Below, in pieces: positions 27,023 through 35,937 of a stretch of DNA of 64,000 bases; position 1 is the first letter of the stretch, and each line of letters begins with the position of its first letter. Made by a program: the position numbers and the translations under genes. The stretch lies in the NCBI GenBank assembly GCA_043809745.1, contig JBDROU010000046.1:1-64000 (forward strand), in the 5' to 3' direction. Source of the stretch: JBDROU01 sp043809745 [NCBI: bacterium]. Its GTDB lineage: Bacteria > Elusimicrobiota > JBDRMW01. The notes below the pieces were generated by a model. That model worked only from the letters and a program-made list of their open reading frames with translations, searched no databases and was not told the DNA's origin.

Positions 27023-28108
27023 TTACCGGACTTTTAGGGAACTCAATGCTAACAAAGCCAATATTATGCCTATAATCCAAAACCGAATGGTAATTTTAGG
27101 CTCGCTTAATCCGCACAACTCAAAATGATGATGCAGGGGCGCCATCTTGAATATGCGCTTCCTGCGCAGCTTAAAGCTGCCTACCTGTAATATTACAGAG
27201 ATAACCTCAAGAACAAACACACCTCCAACGATTATTAAAAGCAACTCCTGCTTTATTATAACCGCCACTACCCCTATGGCGCCTCCCAGAAATAATGACC
27301 CCGTATCCCCCATAAAAACCTCTGCAGGATAACTATTGTACCACAGAAATCCTAATCCCGCCCCAACCATGGTTGCAAGAAATACAGATAACTCGCCGGC
27401 TCCCGCAATAGGGATTATGCGCAGATAACTGGAGAATTTAACATGTCCCGCTAAATATGCGATAACCGAATAAGTTAATGCAGCAATTATTAAATTACCT
27501 ATGGCAAGCCCGTCCAATCCATCGGTAAGATTGACGGCATTTGATGACCCAACTATAACCAGCATCATAAAAAGCAGATAGAATGCACCCAGATTAATAT
27601 ACAGCTCTTTGAAATAGGGGATATTAATATCATTTGCGTGACTGATGTTGCTGGGCATGTGATAAAGGAATAATGCTATGGCAAAAGCCAGCAGGCACTG
27701 AATTAAAAATTTATATTTTGCTGGTAAACCTTTAGAATTCTTTTTTACCCATTTGAGATAATCATCCAAAAACCCAACAATACCAAGGAAAATTACCGCT
27801 CCTAACACCATGAGTATGTACCGATTGTTTATTCTAGCCCACAACAATGTTGATACCACCATGGAAAGCAGGATTGACACCCCTCCCATAGTTGGTATGT
27901 ACTTCTTATTTATATGGCTTTTAGGGCCATCACTCCTTATTTCCTGCGAAATATTTCTCTCCCTGAAATATTTTATCAGCACAGGCGTGAATAAATAACT
28001 CAAAATAATTGCTGTAATAATAGCTCCGCCGGATCGGAAAGAAATATACTGGAATATATTCAACGGTGAATAATATTCCTTTAACGGAAAAAATAAGTGA
28101 TAAAGCAT
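27023..28108 (-). CDS. mraY: Phospho-N-acetylmuramoyl-pentapeptide transferase
   Basis: 361 residues, about ten membrane helices. MraY signatures: SHINKKYIPTMGGVSIL, GFLDDYLKWVKKNSKGL, SNAVNLTDGLDGLAIG, WYNSYPAEVFMGDTGSLFLGG and FKMAPLHHHFEL, which contain the catalytic Asp pair and the HHH motif. It forms lipid I from UDP-MurNAc-pentapeptide and undecaprenyl phosphate. Confidence 0.97.
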   Translation of the reverse strand: MLYHLFFPLKEYYSPLNIFQYISFRSGGAIITAIILSYLFTPVLIKYFRERNISQEIRSDGPKSHINKKYIPTMGGVSILLSMVVSTLLWARINNRYILMVLGAVIFLGIVGFLDDYLKWVKKNSKGLPAKYKFLIQCLLAFAIALFLYHMPSNISHANDINIPYFKELYINLGAFYLLFMMLVIVGSSNAVNLTDGLDGLAIGNLIIAALTYSVIAYLAGHVKFSSYLRIIPIAGAGELSVFLATMVGAGLGFLWYNSYPAEVFMGDTGSLFLGGAIGVVAVIIKQELLLIIVGGVFVLEVISVILQVGSFKLRRKRIFKMAPLHHHFELCGLSEPKITIRFWIIGIILALLALSSLKVR

Positions 28109-28155
28109 AATAAACCTCTTGTCAAACTATATATTATTTTCGGCCTAAATAATTA

Positions 28156-29565
28156 CTAACAAGGCTTATATCTATCCTTAACAGCCTCAACAATTTCCTC
28201 GAATTTATTTAATCTTGAAGCCTTAAACAACATGGCGCAGGGATTATTTAACTCCTTAACCAGAGCATCTACAAGTTCATGATGGGAATCATAAATCTTT
28301 ATTCTGTCACTAGAAGAAAATTGGTCGCAAAATCCCTTAGCTACATACTCACCGAATTCACCGTACCAGAATATCTTATCCAGCGCCTGGGAAGCTAAAA
28401 CCTTGCCAAGATCATAATGTTCCTGCATAGAAGCTTTACCCAGCTCATTCATTGTACCTAACACGACAACCTTTCTTTTTATAGCAAACATTGTCGCAAA
28501 TGCCAGTATTGATTCACGCATTGATTTTGGATTAGCATTATATGCGTCATTAATTAAGACATTTGTATTAGACAAACGAATTAAGCTCATATGCATTGGA
28601 GGCACCGAAAACTCTTCAAGCCCCTTGATAATATCCTCAATTCTTTTTCCCAGGCGCCATGCAGCCGCTGCTGCTGCCAGCGCATTATATACATTAAATT
28701 TACCTATTACCGGAATTTGTACACGATAACGTTTTCTGTCAATTACCAATGTGAATTGAGTAGCAGGCCAAAGATTTACGCTTTCTGCGGTTACATCAGC
28801 AATGTTATCTATCCCAAAAGTAGTAACCCTGCATCTTGGTTCTCCCAATTTTTTGGATAACAAAGGATCATCAGCATTTAATATTACTTCGCCATCTTTT
28901 TGAATAGAATCAACCAACTCCCATTTAGCCCTCAGAATATTCTCTATAGAACCAAAACCCTCTAAATGCGCTGCTGACACATTTGTAATAATTGCCATTT
29001 TTGGTTTACACAACGAAGCAAGTTTTTCTATCTCGCCTAAACTTGATGCGCCTAACTCGAAAATAGCATATTCATGATCGGTTTCCAACTCAAGCATCAT
29101 AAGCGGCAAACCAATCTGGTTATTCATATTACCTCGCGTACTAAGGACAGAATGACCCTGAGCCAGTATAGAGGCAAGCATCTCCTTGGTAGTTGTTTTT
29201 CCATTCGTACCTGTAATACCCACGCTGAATACATTGAATTTATTATGATGAAACAGTGCAAAGTTTTGCAACGCTTCTAATGTATCTTCAACTCTTACGA
29301 TATGCGGCAGCTGAACTAAAGACCAAGGATTTTTTTCTATACCAAGCCTGATATCTTTAACTAAAAGCCCCTGCGCGCCTTTTTCTAAAGCTTCATCAAG
29401 ATACATATGCGCGTCTTTTTTATCTCCTTTTAAGGCTATAAAGAAGTCACCTTTTTTTAGCGTTCTGGTATCTATACAAACACGATTTACCAGGGCATTC
29501 GGATCCCCAATAATCAAATCGCCTTTTACAGCTTTTACTAATTGCGCAATGCTTATACCTAACAT
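28156..29565 (-). CDS. murF: UDP-MurNAc-tripeptide D-Ala-D-Ala ligase
   Basis: 469 residues. IDTRTLKKGDFFIALKGDKKDAHMY at the N-terminus, ATPase loop VGITGTNGKTTTKEML (about residue 115), the ITNVSAAHLEGFGS block and the C-terminal LINDAYNANPKSM and VLGTMNELG motifs specific to MurF. It completes the pentapeptide. It overlaps murE by 7 nt. Confidence 0.96.
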   Translation of the reverse strand: MLGISIAQLVKAVKGDLIIGDPNALVNRVCIDTRTLKKGDFFIALKGDKKDAHMYLDEALEKGAQGLLVKDIRLGIEKNPWSLVQLPHIVRVEDTLEALQNFALFHHNKFNVFSVGITGTNGKTTTKEMLASILAQGHSVLSTRGNMNNQIGLPLMMLELETDHEYAIFELGASSLGEIEKLASLCKPKMAIITNVSAAHLEGFGSIENILRAKWELVDSIQKDGEVILNADDPLLSKKLGEPRCRVTTFGIDNIADVTAESVNLWPATQFTLVIDRKRYRVQIPVIGKFNVYNALAAAAAAWRLGKRIEDIIKGLEEFSVPPMHMSLIRLSNTNVLINDAYNANPKSMRESILAFATMFAIKRKVVVLGTMNELGKASMQEHYDLGKVLASQALDKIFWYGEFGEYVAKGFCDQFSSSDRIKIYDSHHELVDALVKELNNPCAMLFKASRLNKFEEIVEAVKDRYKPC

Positions 29566-31058
29566 TTTTTTATATATTTTCTAGCTATCAAGCGGTCATC
29601 AAAATCAATCCTCTTGTCCCCTATGATCTGACAAGTCTCATGCCCTTTGCCTGCTAATAGTATTATGTCCCCGCACTTAGCATTATTAATAGCGCATTTT
29701 ATAGCTTCCTCTCTATCTTCTATTAATGAGTAGTTATTTTTATTTATTGACTTTATCCCCTGTTCAATTTGATTCATTATCAATCTCGGATCTTCATCCC
29801 GCGGATTATCAGAAGTTACCACAACCCAATCACTTAACTTGCTGGCTATTATACCCATCCGCGGCCTTTTATCTGTGTCCCTATTCCCGCCGCAGCCAAA
29901 AACAGTTATTATCCTTGCCGGCTTCAAACTCCTTATACATTTTAGTGCTTTTCCCAACGCATCATCAGTATGGGCATAATCCACTATAACATCATATTTA
30001 TCTTTATTTGTAATCCTCTCCATCCTGCCCGGGATGCTCTGGAGCTTGCGCAGTCCCGGTATTGCTTCTTTAGGCTGTAAACCTAATTTAATACTGGCTC
30101 CTAATGCGGCTAAAACATTGTAAACGTTATGCTCGCCGAGCAGTTTAATATGCAACTGGTATTTCTTTTTATTGTATTCAATCTCAAGAGAAACACCCCG
30201 CACATCAGAATGAGCAATGTGAGCGCAAAGCTCAGAACCTTTATGGATGCCATACGACAAATGAGGTATAGTTATTGATGCGATCAGCTTTTTGCCCCAT
30301 TCATCATCGGAATTTATTATAGCACATTTATTGATTTTTTTTGAATTTTTTGCATTCATCGCAAGATATTTTGTAAACAAGCTTTTTTTTGCATTAAAGT
30401 AGTCATCCATCGTTTTATGAAAATCCAGATGCTCGCCGGTTAGATTTGTAAAAACTGCCAAATCAAAATCCACTCCTGAAACCCTGTTTAAGCTCAATGC
30501 ATGCGATGATACTTCCATAAATACATTTGAAACAGAATTATCATGCATTTCTTTCAACAGACTCTGCAAATCGGCTGATTGCGGCGTTGTGTTAGGAGCA
30601 GCAACTATTTTATTGCCATACCTGTAATTAATCGTGCCGATTACCCCTGTGTTTTTACCGATAGCCTTAAAAACGGATTCAAGCAAATAACAAACCGTAG
30701 TCTTTCCGTTAGTACCAGTAATCCCGACAACATTCATTTTTTTCGATGGATTATCGTACACCCTATTAGCTAATGTTGCCATTACAGAAGACAAACTGGA
30801 TGTACTTAGTATTGGAACTGTGTTGATTGAATGGAATTTATCTTTACTGTATTGCTTCTTATCTATAAGAACAGCAGCTGCACCTTTAGAAATTGCGTCT
30901 TTTATAAAACTTGCACCGTCATGATGCTCTCCTATAATGGCAACAAAAATATCCCCGCGGGATATTTTTCTGGAATCCGCCTTAATTCCGGTTATCTCAT
31001 TATTATTAGAATGCTTAACACTTAACGACAAGCCTTTAATAAGTTCTTTAAGTTTTAT
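29559..31058 (-). CDS. murE: UDP-MurNAc-L-Ala-D-Glu: third-residue ligase MurE
   Basis: Mur ligase motifs: IKADSRKISRGDIFVAI, VVGITGTNGKTTVCYLLES, TTPQSADLQSLL, TNLTGEHLDFH, VDYAHTDDAL and SDNPRDEDP. The DNPR motif is typical of enzymes adding meso-diaminopimelate. The coding frame shows the usual MurE opening KLKELIKGL upstream of the first canonical start (TTG at 31031, no ribosome site). The codon before it is ATA (31058-31056), 7 nt behind a strong AAGGAG, and a stop lies four codons further up. I therefore place the start at ATA, giving 499 residues; the TTG start would give 490. Confidence 0.9.
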   Translation of the reverse strand: MKLKELIKGLSLSVKHSNNNEITGIKADSRKISRGDIFVAIIGEHHDGASFIKDAISKGAAAVLIDKKQYSKDKFHSINTVPILSTSSLSSVMATLANRVYDNPSKKMNVVGITGTNGKTTVCYLLESVFKAIGKNTGVIGTINYRYGNKIVAAPNTTPQSADLQSLLKEMHDNSVSNVFMEVSSHALSLNRVSGVDFDLAVFTNLTGEHLDFHKTMDDYFNAKKSLFTKYLAMNAKNSKKINKCAIINSDDEWGKKLIASITIPHLSYGIHKGSELCAHIAHSDVRGVSLEIEYNKKKYQLHIKLLGEHNVYNVLAALGASIKLGLQPKEAIPGLRKLQSIPGRMERITNKDKYDVIVDYAHTDDALGKALKCIRSLKPARIITVFGCGGNRDTDKRPRMGIIASKLSDWVVVTSDNPRDEDPRLIMNQIEQGIKSINKNNYSLIEDREEAIKCAINNAKCGDIILLAGKGHETCQIIGDKRIDFDDRLIARKYIKKC

Positions 31059-32772
31059 CCGGTTTCTCCTTTATAATAACATTATCTACATAATCAACTT
31101 CATCGGGCAGGATATTCATATAACTCACCACCTGTCTAGCTATTCTGGAAAAAACAGGAGCGGCTATAACACCTCCCCAATATGAGGTCTTGGGTTCATC
31201 CAGCACTACAATAATAGCTATTTTAGGCCTGCTCGACGGCAAGAATCCGCAGAATGAGGCCACGTAATTCCTATCAGAATATCTATCTAATTCCTTATCA
31301 AATTTTTGTGCTGTGCCTGTTTTGCCGGCTATTCTATATCCGCTTACTTGCGCCATTGTCCCTGTTCCTGTTTTTATTACACCTTCCAAAATCTTTTTCA
31401 GGTTTTCTGCCGTAGCTTTAGATATTATATTTCTAACCTTTGTAGGATTAGATTCCCATAAAATATTGTTCTTTTCATCAACCACCCTTTTAATTATTTT
31501 AGGCTCAAGTAATACTCCCTGATTGGCAATAGCGGAATAGGCACAAAGGACTTGAATACTGGTAACACCCACTTCCTGGCCAAATGAAATCATCGGAAGA
31601 GAGATTTTGGACCAGTATTTGGGCTTTCTTAGTATGCCTGATGACTCCCCTGGAAGCTTGATACCGGTTCGATTGCCAAACCCAAAAGCTCTTGCGTAGT
31701 AATAAGTTTTTTTCTTTCCTACCAACTCACCTATCTGAGCCACCCCGATATTAGATGAATACTCGAATACCTGTTTGAAATTAAGCATGCCCCTTGGCTC
31801 GTGGTCATGTATTGTATTTGCCATAATTGTATACTTACCGTTATGGCAATTAAACATAGTGTTCATATCGCAGATTTTTTCTTCCAATGCGGCGGCGGCG
31901 GTTACTATCTTGAAAGTAGAACCTGGCTCGAAAACCTGACCTATAGCAAGATTATGCAGTTGACTAACCTGTTGAATATCTTGAGGAGAGTTATTTGAGA
32001 ATTTTGGGCACATAGCCATAGCAAGGATCTCTCCAGTGCTTATGTCCTGCACTATAGCACATCCCCACTTGGATTTTGTAGACTCAAAAACACTGCTTAA
32101 TTCTTTTTCTGCTATATATTGGATAGTCTTATCAATTGTTAGATACACAGATCCATTTGACATCTCGTCAGATATTGCTCCATCCCAGTTAATCATCCTC
32201 CCCTTTGCATCTCTACCAAATACTTTTTCTTCTCCATGAGTCTTAAATATATTGCTTACCGTTAACTCAATACCGGACAACGGTTTATCATCCAGTCCTA
32301 CTATTCCTAACAATGGGGAAGCTAACCCATCTTCAGGATAGTACCTCTTCCTCTCTTTTATACAGCCAATGCCCTTCAAATTTTCTAATTTTAGTTTTTC
32401 TGCTTTTGATTGTTCAACCATTCTCTTAAGCCATATAAAGCTTTTGGTGGAATCTCTCACGCTATTTATATATTGCGCCTCATCTAATTCTAGAATTTCA
32501 CATACTTTTTTCATAGTTGACTTAACATTCTCTAATTTTTTAGGATTTACAAAAAATGAGTCCGCATAGCTGGAAAATGCAAGCAACCTACCCTTTCTAT
32601 CATAAATGGAACTCTTCAGAGGTTTTGTGTGCGAGACCTTCATCCACTGCTTTTTAGCTTTGTAAGACAACTCCGCGCGCTTCCATATTTGGAGGTAATA
32701 CAGTCTGAAACTGAGCAATACATACAGCATAAACATACTTATAAACGCTAATGTTAGTCTTTTATGTTTCAA
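31048..32772 (-). CDS. ftsI: FtsI-like class B penicillin-binding protein
   Basis: 574 residues. An N-terminal membrane anchor (about 8-27) is followed by the PBP dimer domain (PLKSSIYDRKGRLLAF) and a transpeptidase domain with the three catalytic motifs: SxxK in GSTFK (about residue 295), SSN in EYSSNIGVAQ and KTGTA (about 490). It crosslinks septal peptidoglycan with FtsW. No PASTA domain is present. Its position between ftsL and murE is classical. Confidence 0.95.
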   Translation of the reverse strand: MKHKRLTLAFISMFMLYVLLSFRLYYLQIWKRAELSYKAKKQWMKVSHTKPLKSSIYDRKGRLLAFSSYADSFFVNPKKLENVKSTMKKVCEILELDEAQYINSVRDSTKSFIWLKRMVEQSKAEKLKLENLKGIGCIKERKRYYPEDGLASPLLGIVGLDDKPLSGIELTVSNIFKTHGEEKVFGRDAKGRMINWDGAISDEMSNGSVYLTIDKTIQYIAEKELSSVFESTKSKWGCAIVQDISTGEILAMAMCPKFSNNSPQDIQQVSQLHNLAIGQVFEPGSTFKIVTAAAALEEKICDMNTMFNCHNGKYTIMANTIHDHEPRGMLNFKQVFEYSSNIGVAQIGELVGKKKTYYYARAFGFGNRTGIKLPGESSGILRKPKYWSKISLPMISFGQEVGVTSIQVLCAYSAIANQGVLLEPKIIKRVVDEKNNILWESNPTKVRNIISKATAENLKKILEGVIKTGTGTMAQVSGYRIAGKTGTAQKFDKELDRYSDRNYVASFCGFLPSSRPKIAIIVVLDEPKTSYWGGVIAAPVFSRIARQVVSYMNILPDEVDYVDNVIIKEKPDKT

Positions 32773-32799
32773 ATTTTCCTCGTCCCCATCTTAAATTAA

Positions 32800-33117
32800 T
32801 TATAATTTAGAAATATATTTTTTAGTTTTTATTGTTGAATACCTAATTAAAATGACCTCATCTTTGGTGGGGAATCTTAAACCTAATTTCTGTCTAGCAA
32901 TGGTATCAAGTCTCTCCAGAGAGGTAAATTCGTTGTATTTCATGCTAAGGACATCGTTCTCCAATTTATATTTAAAATATATTTCATTTTTTTGCTGCAG
33001 CTGGTATCCAAGCTTTATCACGTAAATATTTTCATATACATAGGCAAATAAAGATACCATTAAAAATATAAGTAAAACAAAATATAATCTGTAGTTGGCA
33101 GTATTTTTTTTTGCCAT
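32800..33117 (-). CDS. ftsL: FtsL-like septum protein
   Basis: Start taken at the ATG giving MAKKNTANYRLY, since the longer frame runs into the REP-like hairpin upstream. 105 residues: short basic cytoplasmic tail, one membrane helix (YFVLLIFLMVSLFAYVY), then a coiled coil (LQQKNEIYFKYKLENDVLSM) and the LERLDTIARQKLGLRFP block typical of FtsL/DivIC. The call rests on this topology and on its place between rsmH and ftsI. Confidence 0.85.
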   Translation of the reverse strand: MAKKNTANYRLYFVLLIFLMVSLFAYVYENIYVIKLGYQLQQKNEIYFKYKLENDVLSMKYNEFTSLERLDTIARQKLGLRFPTKDEVILIRYSTIKTKKYISKL

Positions 33118-33201
33118 AATTCTTTTTATGAACAATAACTTAATAAAGTAAAAAACTATTAATATATGCGGTGGAATAAAGGTAGATGTGCAAATCGTAG
33201 G

Positions 33202-33231
33202 GTGGGCGTCCCGCCGAGTAAAGACGCCCAC
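33202..33231. repeat. REP-like GC-rich hairpin
   Basis: GTGGGCGTC and GACGCCCAC form a 9-bp perfect stem with a 12-nt loop, embedded in AT-rich DNA between rsmH and ftsL. The sequence resembles REP palindromes associated with REP-type transposases. It could also slow transcription between the two genes, but it has no U-run and is not a normal terminator. Confidence 0.5.
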
Positions 33232-33243
33232 TCCTATCAAATC

Positions 33244-34197
33244 TTATACTTTTTCAGCAACTCTTAGTCTTGCGCTTCGCGCTCTGGGATTAAATCTAAT
33301 CTCTTTTTCTTTAGGCTTAATAACCTTCGGAAGTATAATGTTAAACCTCTTCTGATATCCGCATACACATCGCGGCACAAATGGTGAACATGTGCAGCCG
33401 CGCGAGTTGTTGAATATATACTTTTTAACCATCCTATCTTCTGCAGAATGGAAGCTGATAACCGCCATTCGGCCCTTCGATAGTAGTGAATCTGCTATCT
33501 CAATCATTGCCGCCTCCAAATGCTTTAACTCTTCATTTATAAAAATCCTTATAGCCTGGAAAGTCTTTGTGGCTGGATGAATATGACTCCTCCCATAAAA
33601 TCTTCCCACTGATGTACTGATAATTTCAGCAACTTCTTTTGTCGTTTCAATTTGTTTTTTTTCTCTATATCTTATTATTGCTTTTGCAATACGCCTGCTA
33701 AATCGTTCTTCTCCGTAAACATATAAGCAATGGGATAATTCACTATAAGAAACATACGATAGATACTCAGCCGCAGTAATACCCTTAGATCTGTCAAAAC
33801 GCATATCGAGCGGCCCGTTATTAGTAAAACTGAAGCCTCTTTCAGCGCTATCTATCTGTAAAGAAGAAAAACCAAGATCCAAAAGCACGCCATTCACATG
33901 CTTTACCTTAAAATCCTTTAGTACAGATCTTATTTGCGAGTATTCGCTATGGACGAAGTGAATCCTGCTTTTATACTCTTTCAAACGCTCCTTGGCTACC
34001 GAAAGCGCTTCATTATCCCTATCAATTGCAATCAGCCGCGCTCTTGGCCCTAATGCGCGCATTAAATGAAAGGCATGCCCGCCAACACCCACAGTGCCGT
34101 CAACATAAACCCCATTACGATCTGTAATAAGACACTTTTTAACTTCATCAACCATTACCGGCTGATGACATTCGCAGATTTTCAAAGAACTCTCCAT
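33244..34197 (-). CDS. rsmH: 16S rRNA m4C1402 methyltransferase RsmH (MraW)
   Basis: 317 residues. HQPVMVDEVKKCL at the N-terminus, SAM-binding YVDGTVGVGGHAFHL, DRDNEALSVAKERL, NGVLLDLGFSSLQID, RGFSFTNNGPLDMRFD and the C-terminal VISFHSAEDRMVKKY and NPRARSARLRVAEK are all family hallmarks. A cysteine-rich CTCSPFVPRCVCG segment precedes the last block. It is 7 nt after mraZ. Confidence 0.97.
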   Translation of the reverse strand: MESSLKICECHQPVMVDEVKKCLITDRNGVYVDGTVGVGGHAFHLMRALGPRARLIAIDRDNEALSVAKERLKEYKSRIHFVHSEYSQIRSVLKDFKVKHVNGVLLDLGFSSLQIDSAERGFSFTNNGPLDMRFDRSKGITAAEYLSYVSYSELSHCLYVYGEERFSRRIAKAIIRYREKKQIETTKEVAEIISTSVGRFYGRSHIHPATKTFQAIRIFINEELKHLEAAMIEIADSLLSKGRMAVISFHSAEDRMVKKYIFNNSRGCTCSPFVPRCVCGYQKRFNIILPKVIKPKEKEIRFNPRARSARLRVAEKV

Positions 34198-34204
34198 AAA
34201 AGGA

Positions 34205-34642
34205 CTATATCTCTAACTTAGAAGCTATATTGTTAAAGGTTTTATCGGCATATTGCTTATATTTTCTCCACCTGCTCTCTTCCCATAACTCAATTCTATC
34301 CCACACACCCAATATCACAACTTCTTCTTTTAATACCGCGTGATCTACTAAATGATGCGGTATCAGAATCCTTCCCTGTGAATCCGGCACAACTTCTGTT
34401 GCCCCGGATAGCAGCAGCCTCTTAAAGGCTCTTTCCTCCATTTTGTCAGCAACCGGCAAATTCTTAAATTTGTCTGAGATATTTATAAATGTTTTCGGAT
34501 CATATAAGTAGAGGCAACCATCAAGTCCGCGGGTTAGTATGAAACTTTTGAATCTTTGTTGGAAGGATTTTTTGCGGAAATTTGACGGGATAAATAACCT
34601 ATTCTTTTTATCCAAGGAATGTTTAAATTCACCCATGAACAT
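34205..34642 (-). CDS. mraZ: MraZ transcriptional regulator of the dcw cluster
   Basis: 145 residues, two SpoVT/AbrB-like halves: FKHSLDKKNRLFIPSNFR and ATEVVPDSQGRILIPHHL, each ending in the DxxGR/IP-type pattern, and EVVILGVWDRIELWEESRW. MraZ binds direct repeats in its own promoter and represses the division and cell-wall cluster; six such repeats are present upstream. First gene of the operon. Confidence 0.95.
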   Translation of the reverse strand: MFMGEFKHSLDKKNRLFIPSNFRKKSFQQRFKSFILTRGLDGCLYLYDPKTFINISDKFKNLPVADKMEERAFKRLLLSGATEVVPDSQGRILIPHHLVDHAVLKEEVVILGVWDRIELWEESRWRKYKQYADKTFNNIASKLEI

Positions 34643-34752
34643 TGAGGTTGCCTCTTTATCTTTCGATTATCCCAACTTATTTTTATTCGCTTTTACTCTT
34701 TTATTAACAAAATTGCTTTTGAAACGCCTTAAGTCAAAAAAGAACATTTCGA

Positions 34753-34805
34753 CACTTAAACTCACTATGCTACACTTTCAAACACTATTCACCACTATCC
34801 ACCAC
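34753..34805 (-). promoter_or_regulatory. MraZ-box array: six GTG repeats, exact 10-nt period
   Basis: On the minus strand GTG occurs at 34805, 34795, 34785, 34775, 34765 and 34755, each followed by a mostly A/T-rich 7-mer (the fullest forms GTGGTGGATA and GTGGTGAATA). The array begins right at the predicted transcription start. MraZ operators in other bacteria are direct repeats with a 10-nt period; three or four units are usual, six is long. The factor is inferred from the neighbouring gene. Confidence 0.75.
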
Positions 34806-34813
34806 CTATAGTA

Positions 34814-34842
34814 AATATATAATCTAATTGACCAATTGTCAA
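34814..34842 (-). promoter_or_regulatory. Strong sigma70-type promoter of the dcw operon
   Basis: Minus strand TTGACA (34842-34837), 17-nt spacer, TATATT (34819-34814), with a predicted start near 34807 and a leader of about 165 nt before mraZ. It directly precedes the MraZ-box array, so a bound repressor would block promoter clearance. No other gene is visible between it and the rnpB 3' end; 34843-35030 is AT-rich and featureless. Confidence 0.75.
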
Positions 34843-35038
34843 GAAAAAATTATATATTTTTTATTTTTTATTTATTAAGTCAGGTTTTATCGAGAGAAAT
34901 CAGAATATTACTAATCAATAAATATTTATACTTGCTTAACAACTTCTTCGCCAATTACGCCTTGCAAATTGTTTTCTTTTATATTTTTTACAACCAAACA
35001 CTTTGCCATAACATCATGCAACCTTAGCTTAAAAAAAT

Positions 35039-35494
35039 GGGAGAAGTATCGGTACACCGAATTCTGTCCTCAATAATAAATATTGAGTGGAGATCATTAA
35101 ACTAAGACCTAAACTTCAGGCCTTCGTCAATCTTAAACACTTGCATGTTTAAAATCCAACGTGCGATAAACCTGAAAGGTTTCCAAATCTCTTTGGAAAA
35201 GGAAAGAGCATCCATCCTTTCACCTAATTTTATCTTGCTCCCTATGGGGTTTGCCGTGCCCTCTCGGTTACCCTTGAGGCGGTAAGCTCTTAACTCACCT
35301 TTTCACCCTTACCCACCTTTAAAACGGCGGGCGGTTTATTTTCTGTGGCACTTTCCGTATTCAAATTCCCCAAAACCTAGATTCTGGAAAAATATTGAAT
35401 CCCTAGATTAACTCTAGGCATAGCGCTCTTAGGAGTTCGGACTTTCCTCTCTAAAACACAGTTGTTCTAGAGCGATCCCCTGATACATTCTCCC
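35039..35494 (-). ncRNA. rnpB: RNase P RNA
   Basis: Minus strand. Conserved region I GAGGAAAGTCCGAACTCC is at 35449-35432 and the 3' conserved block ACAGAATTCGGTGTA at 35066-35052. The ends pair to form P1: GGGAGAATGTATC (35494-35482) with GATACTTCTCCC (35050-35039). An A followed by seven U residues (35038-35031) comes after P1 and fits termination. The 456-nt length is at the upper end for a bacterial type A RNA. It processes tRNA 5' ends. The RNA begins 2 nt after the RNase H stop codon, which suggests it is cut from a common transcript or has its promoter inside that gene. Confidence 0.92.
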
Positions 35495-35496
35495 AT

Positions 35497-35937
35497 TCAA
35501 AAAAGATCTTGTACACCATTGTTTTTATCTTTGAAAGATTGGTTCGCAAGAAAATCAGCTTCCTTGTTCTTGCTTCGGCTTATATGAGAAATTTCGAATT
35601 TTTTGAATTTATTCTTTAATCTTATAACTTCTTGCAGCAACAATAAAAGAGTCGGTTCTTTTACTTTATAGTAGCCATTAAGCTGCTTAACCATTAACTC
35701 TGAATCTGAAAAAACCTTAACTTCTTTTTCCCCTGATATTTTTTCTATGCTCATTAGGCCAAAAATGAGTGCTTTATATTCAGCAATATTATTTGTGGCA
35801 ACACCTATGCTTTCAGAAAACTTTAATAGATTCTCCCCGGAAACATCCTTGACTACCCCTCCAATCCCTGCAGGCCCAGGATTACCTCTACAAGCACCAT
35901 CACAGAATAAATGCAAAGACTTTTTAACTTTCGGCAT
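35497..35937 (-). CDS. rnhA: RNase HI-family ribonuclease
   Basis: 146 residues. Catalytic residues are visible: Asp in FCDGACRGNPGPAGIGG, Glu in NNIAEYKAL, Asp in VKVFSDSELMVKQLNGYYKVK and a final Asp in SRSKNKEADFLAN. The short form without an N-terminal hybrid-binding domain resembles RNase HI proteins of many non-proteobacteria. It degrades RNA in RNA-DNA hybrids. It overlaps the zinc-ribbon gene by 14 nt and is followed directly by rnpB. Confidence 0.93.
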   Translation of the reverse strand: MPKVKKSLHLFCDGACRGNPGPAGIGGVVKDVSGENLLKFSESIGVATNNIAEYKALIFGLMSIEKISGEKEVKVFSDSELMVKQLNGYYKVKEPTLLLLLQEVIRLKNKFKKFEISHISRSKNKEADFLANQSFKDKNNGVQDLF

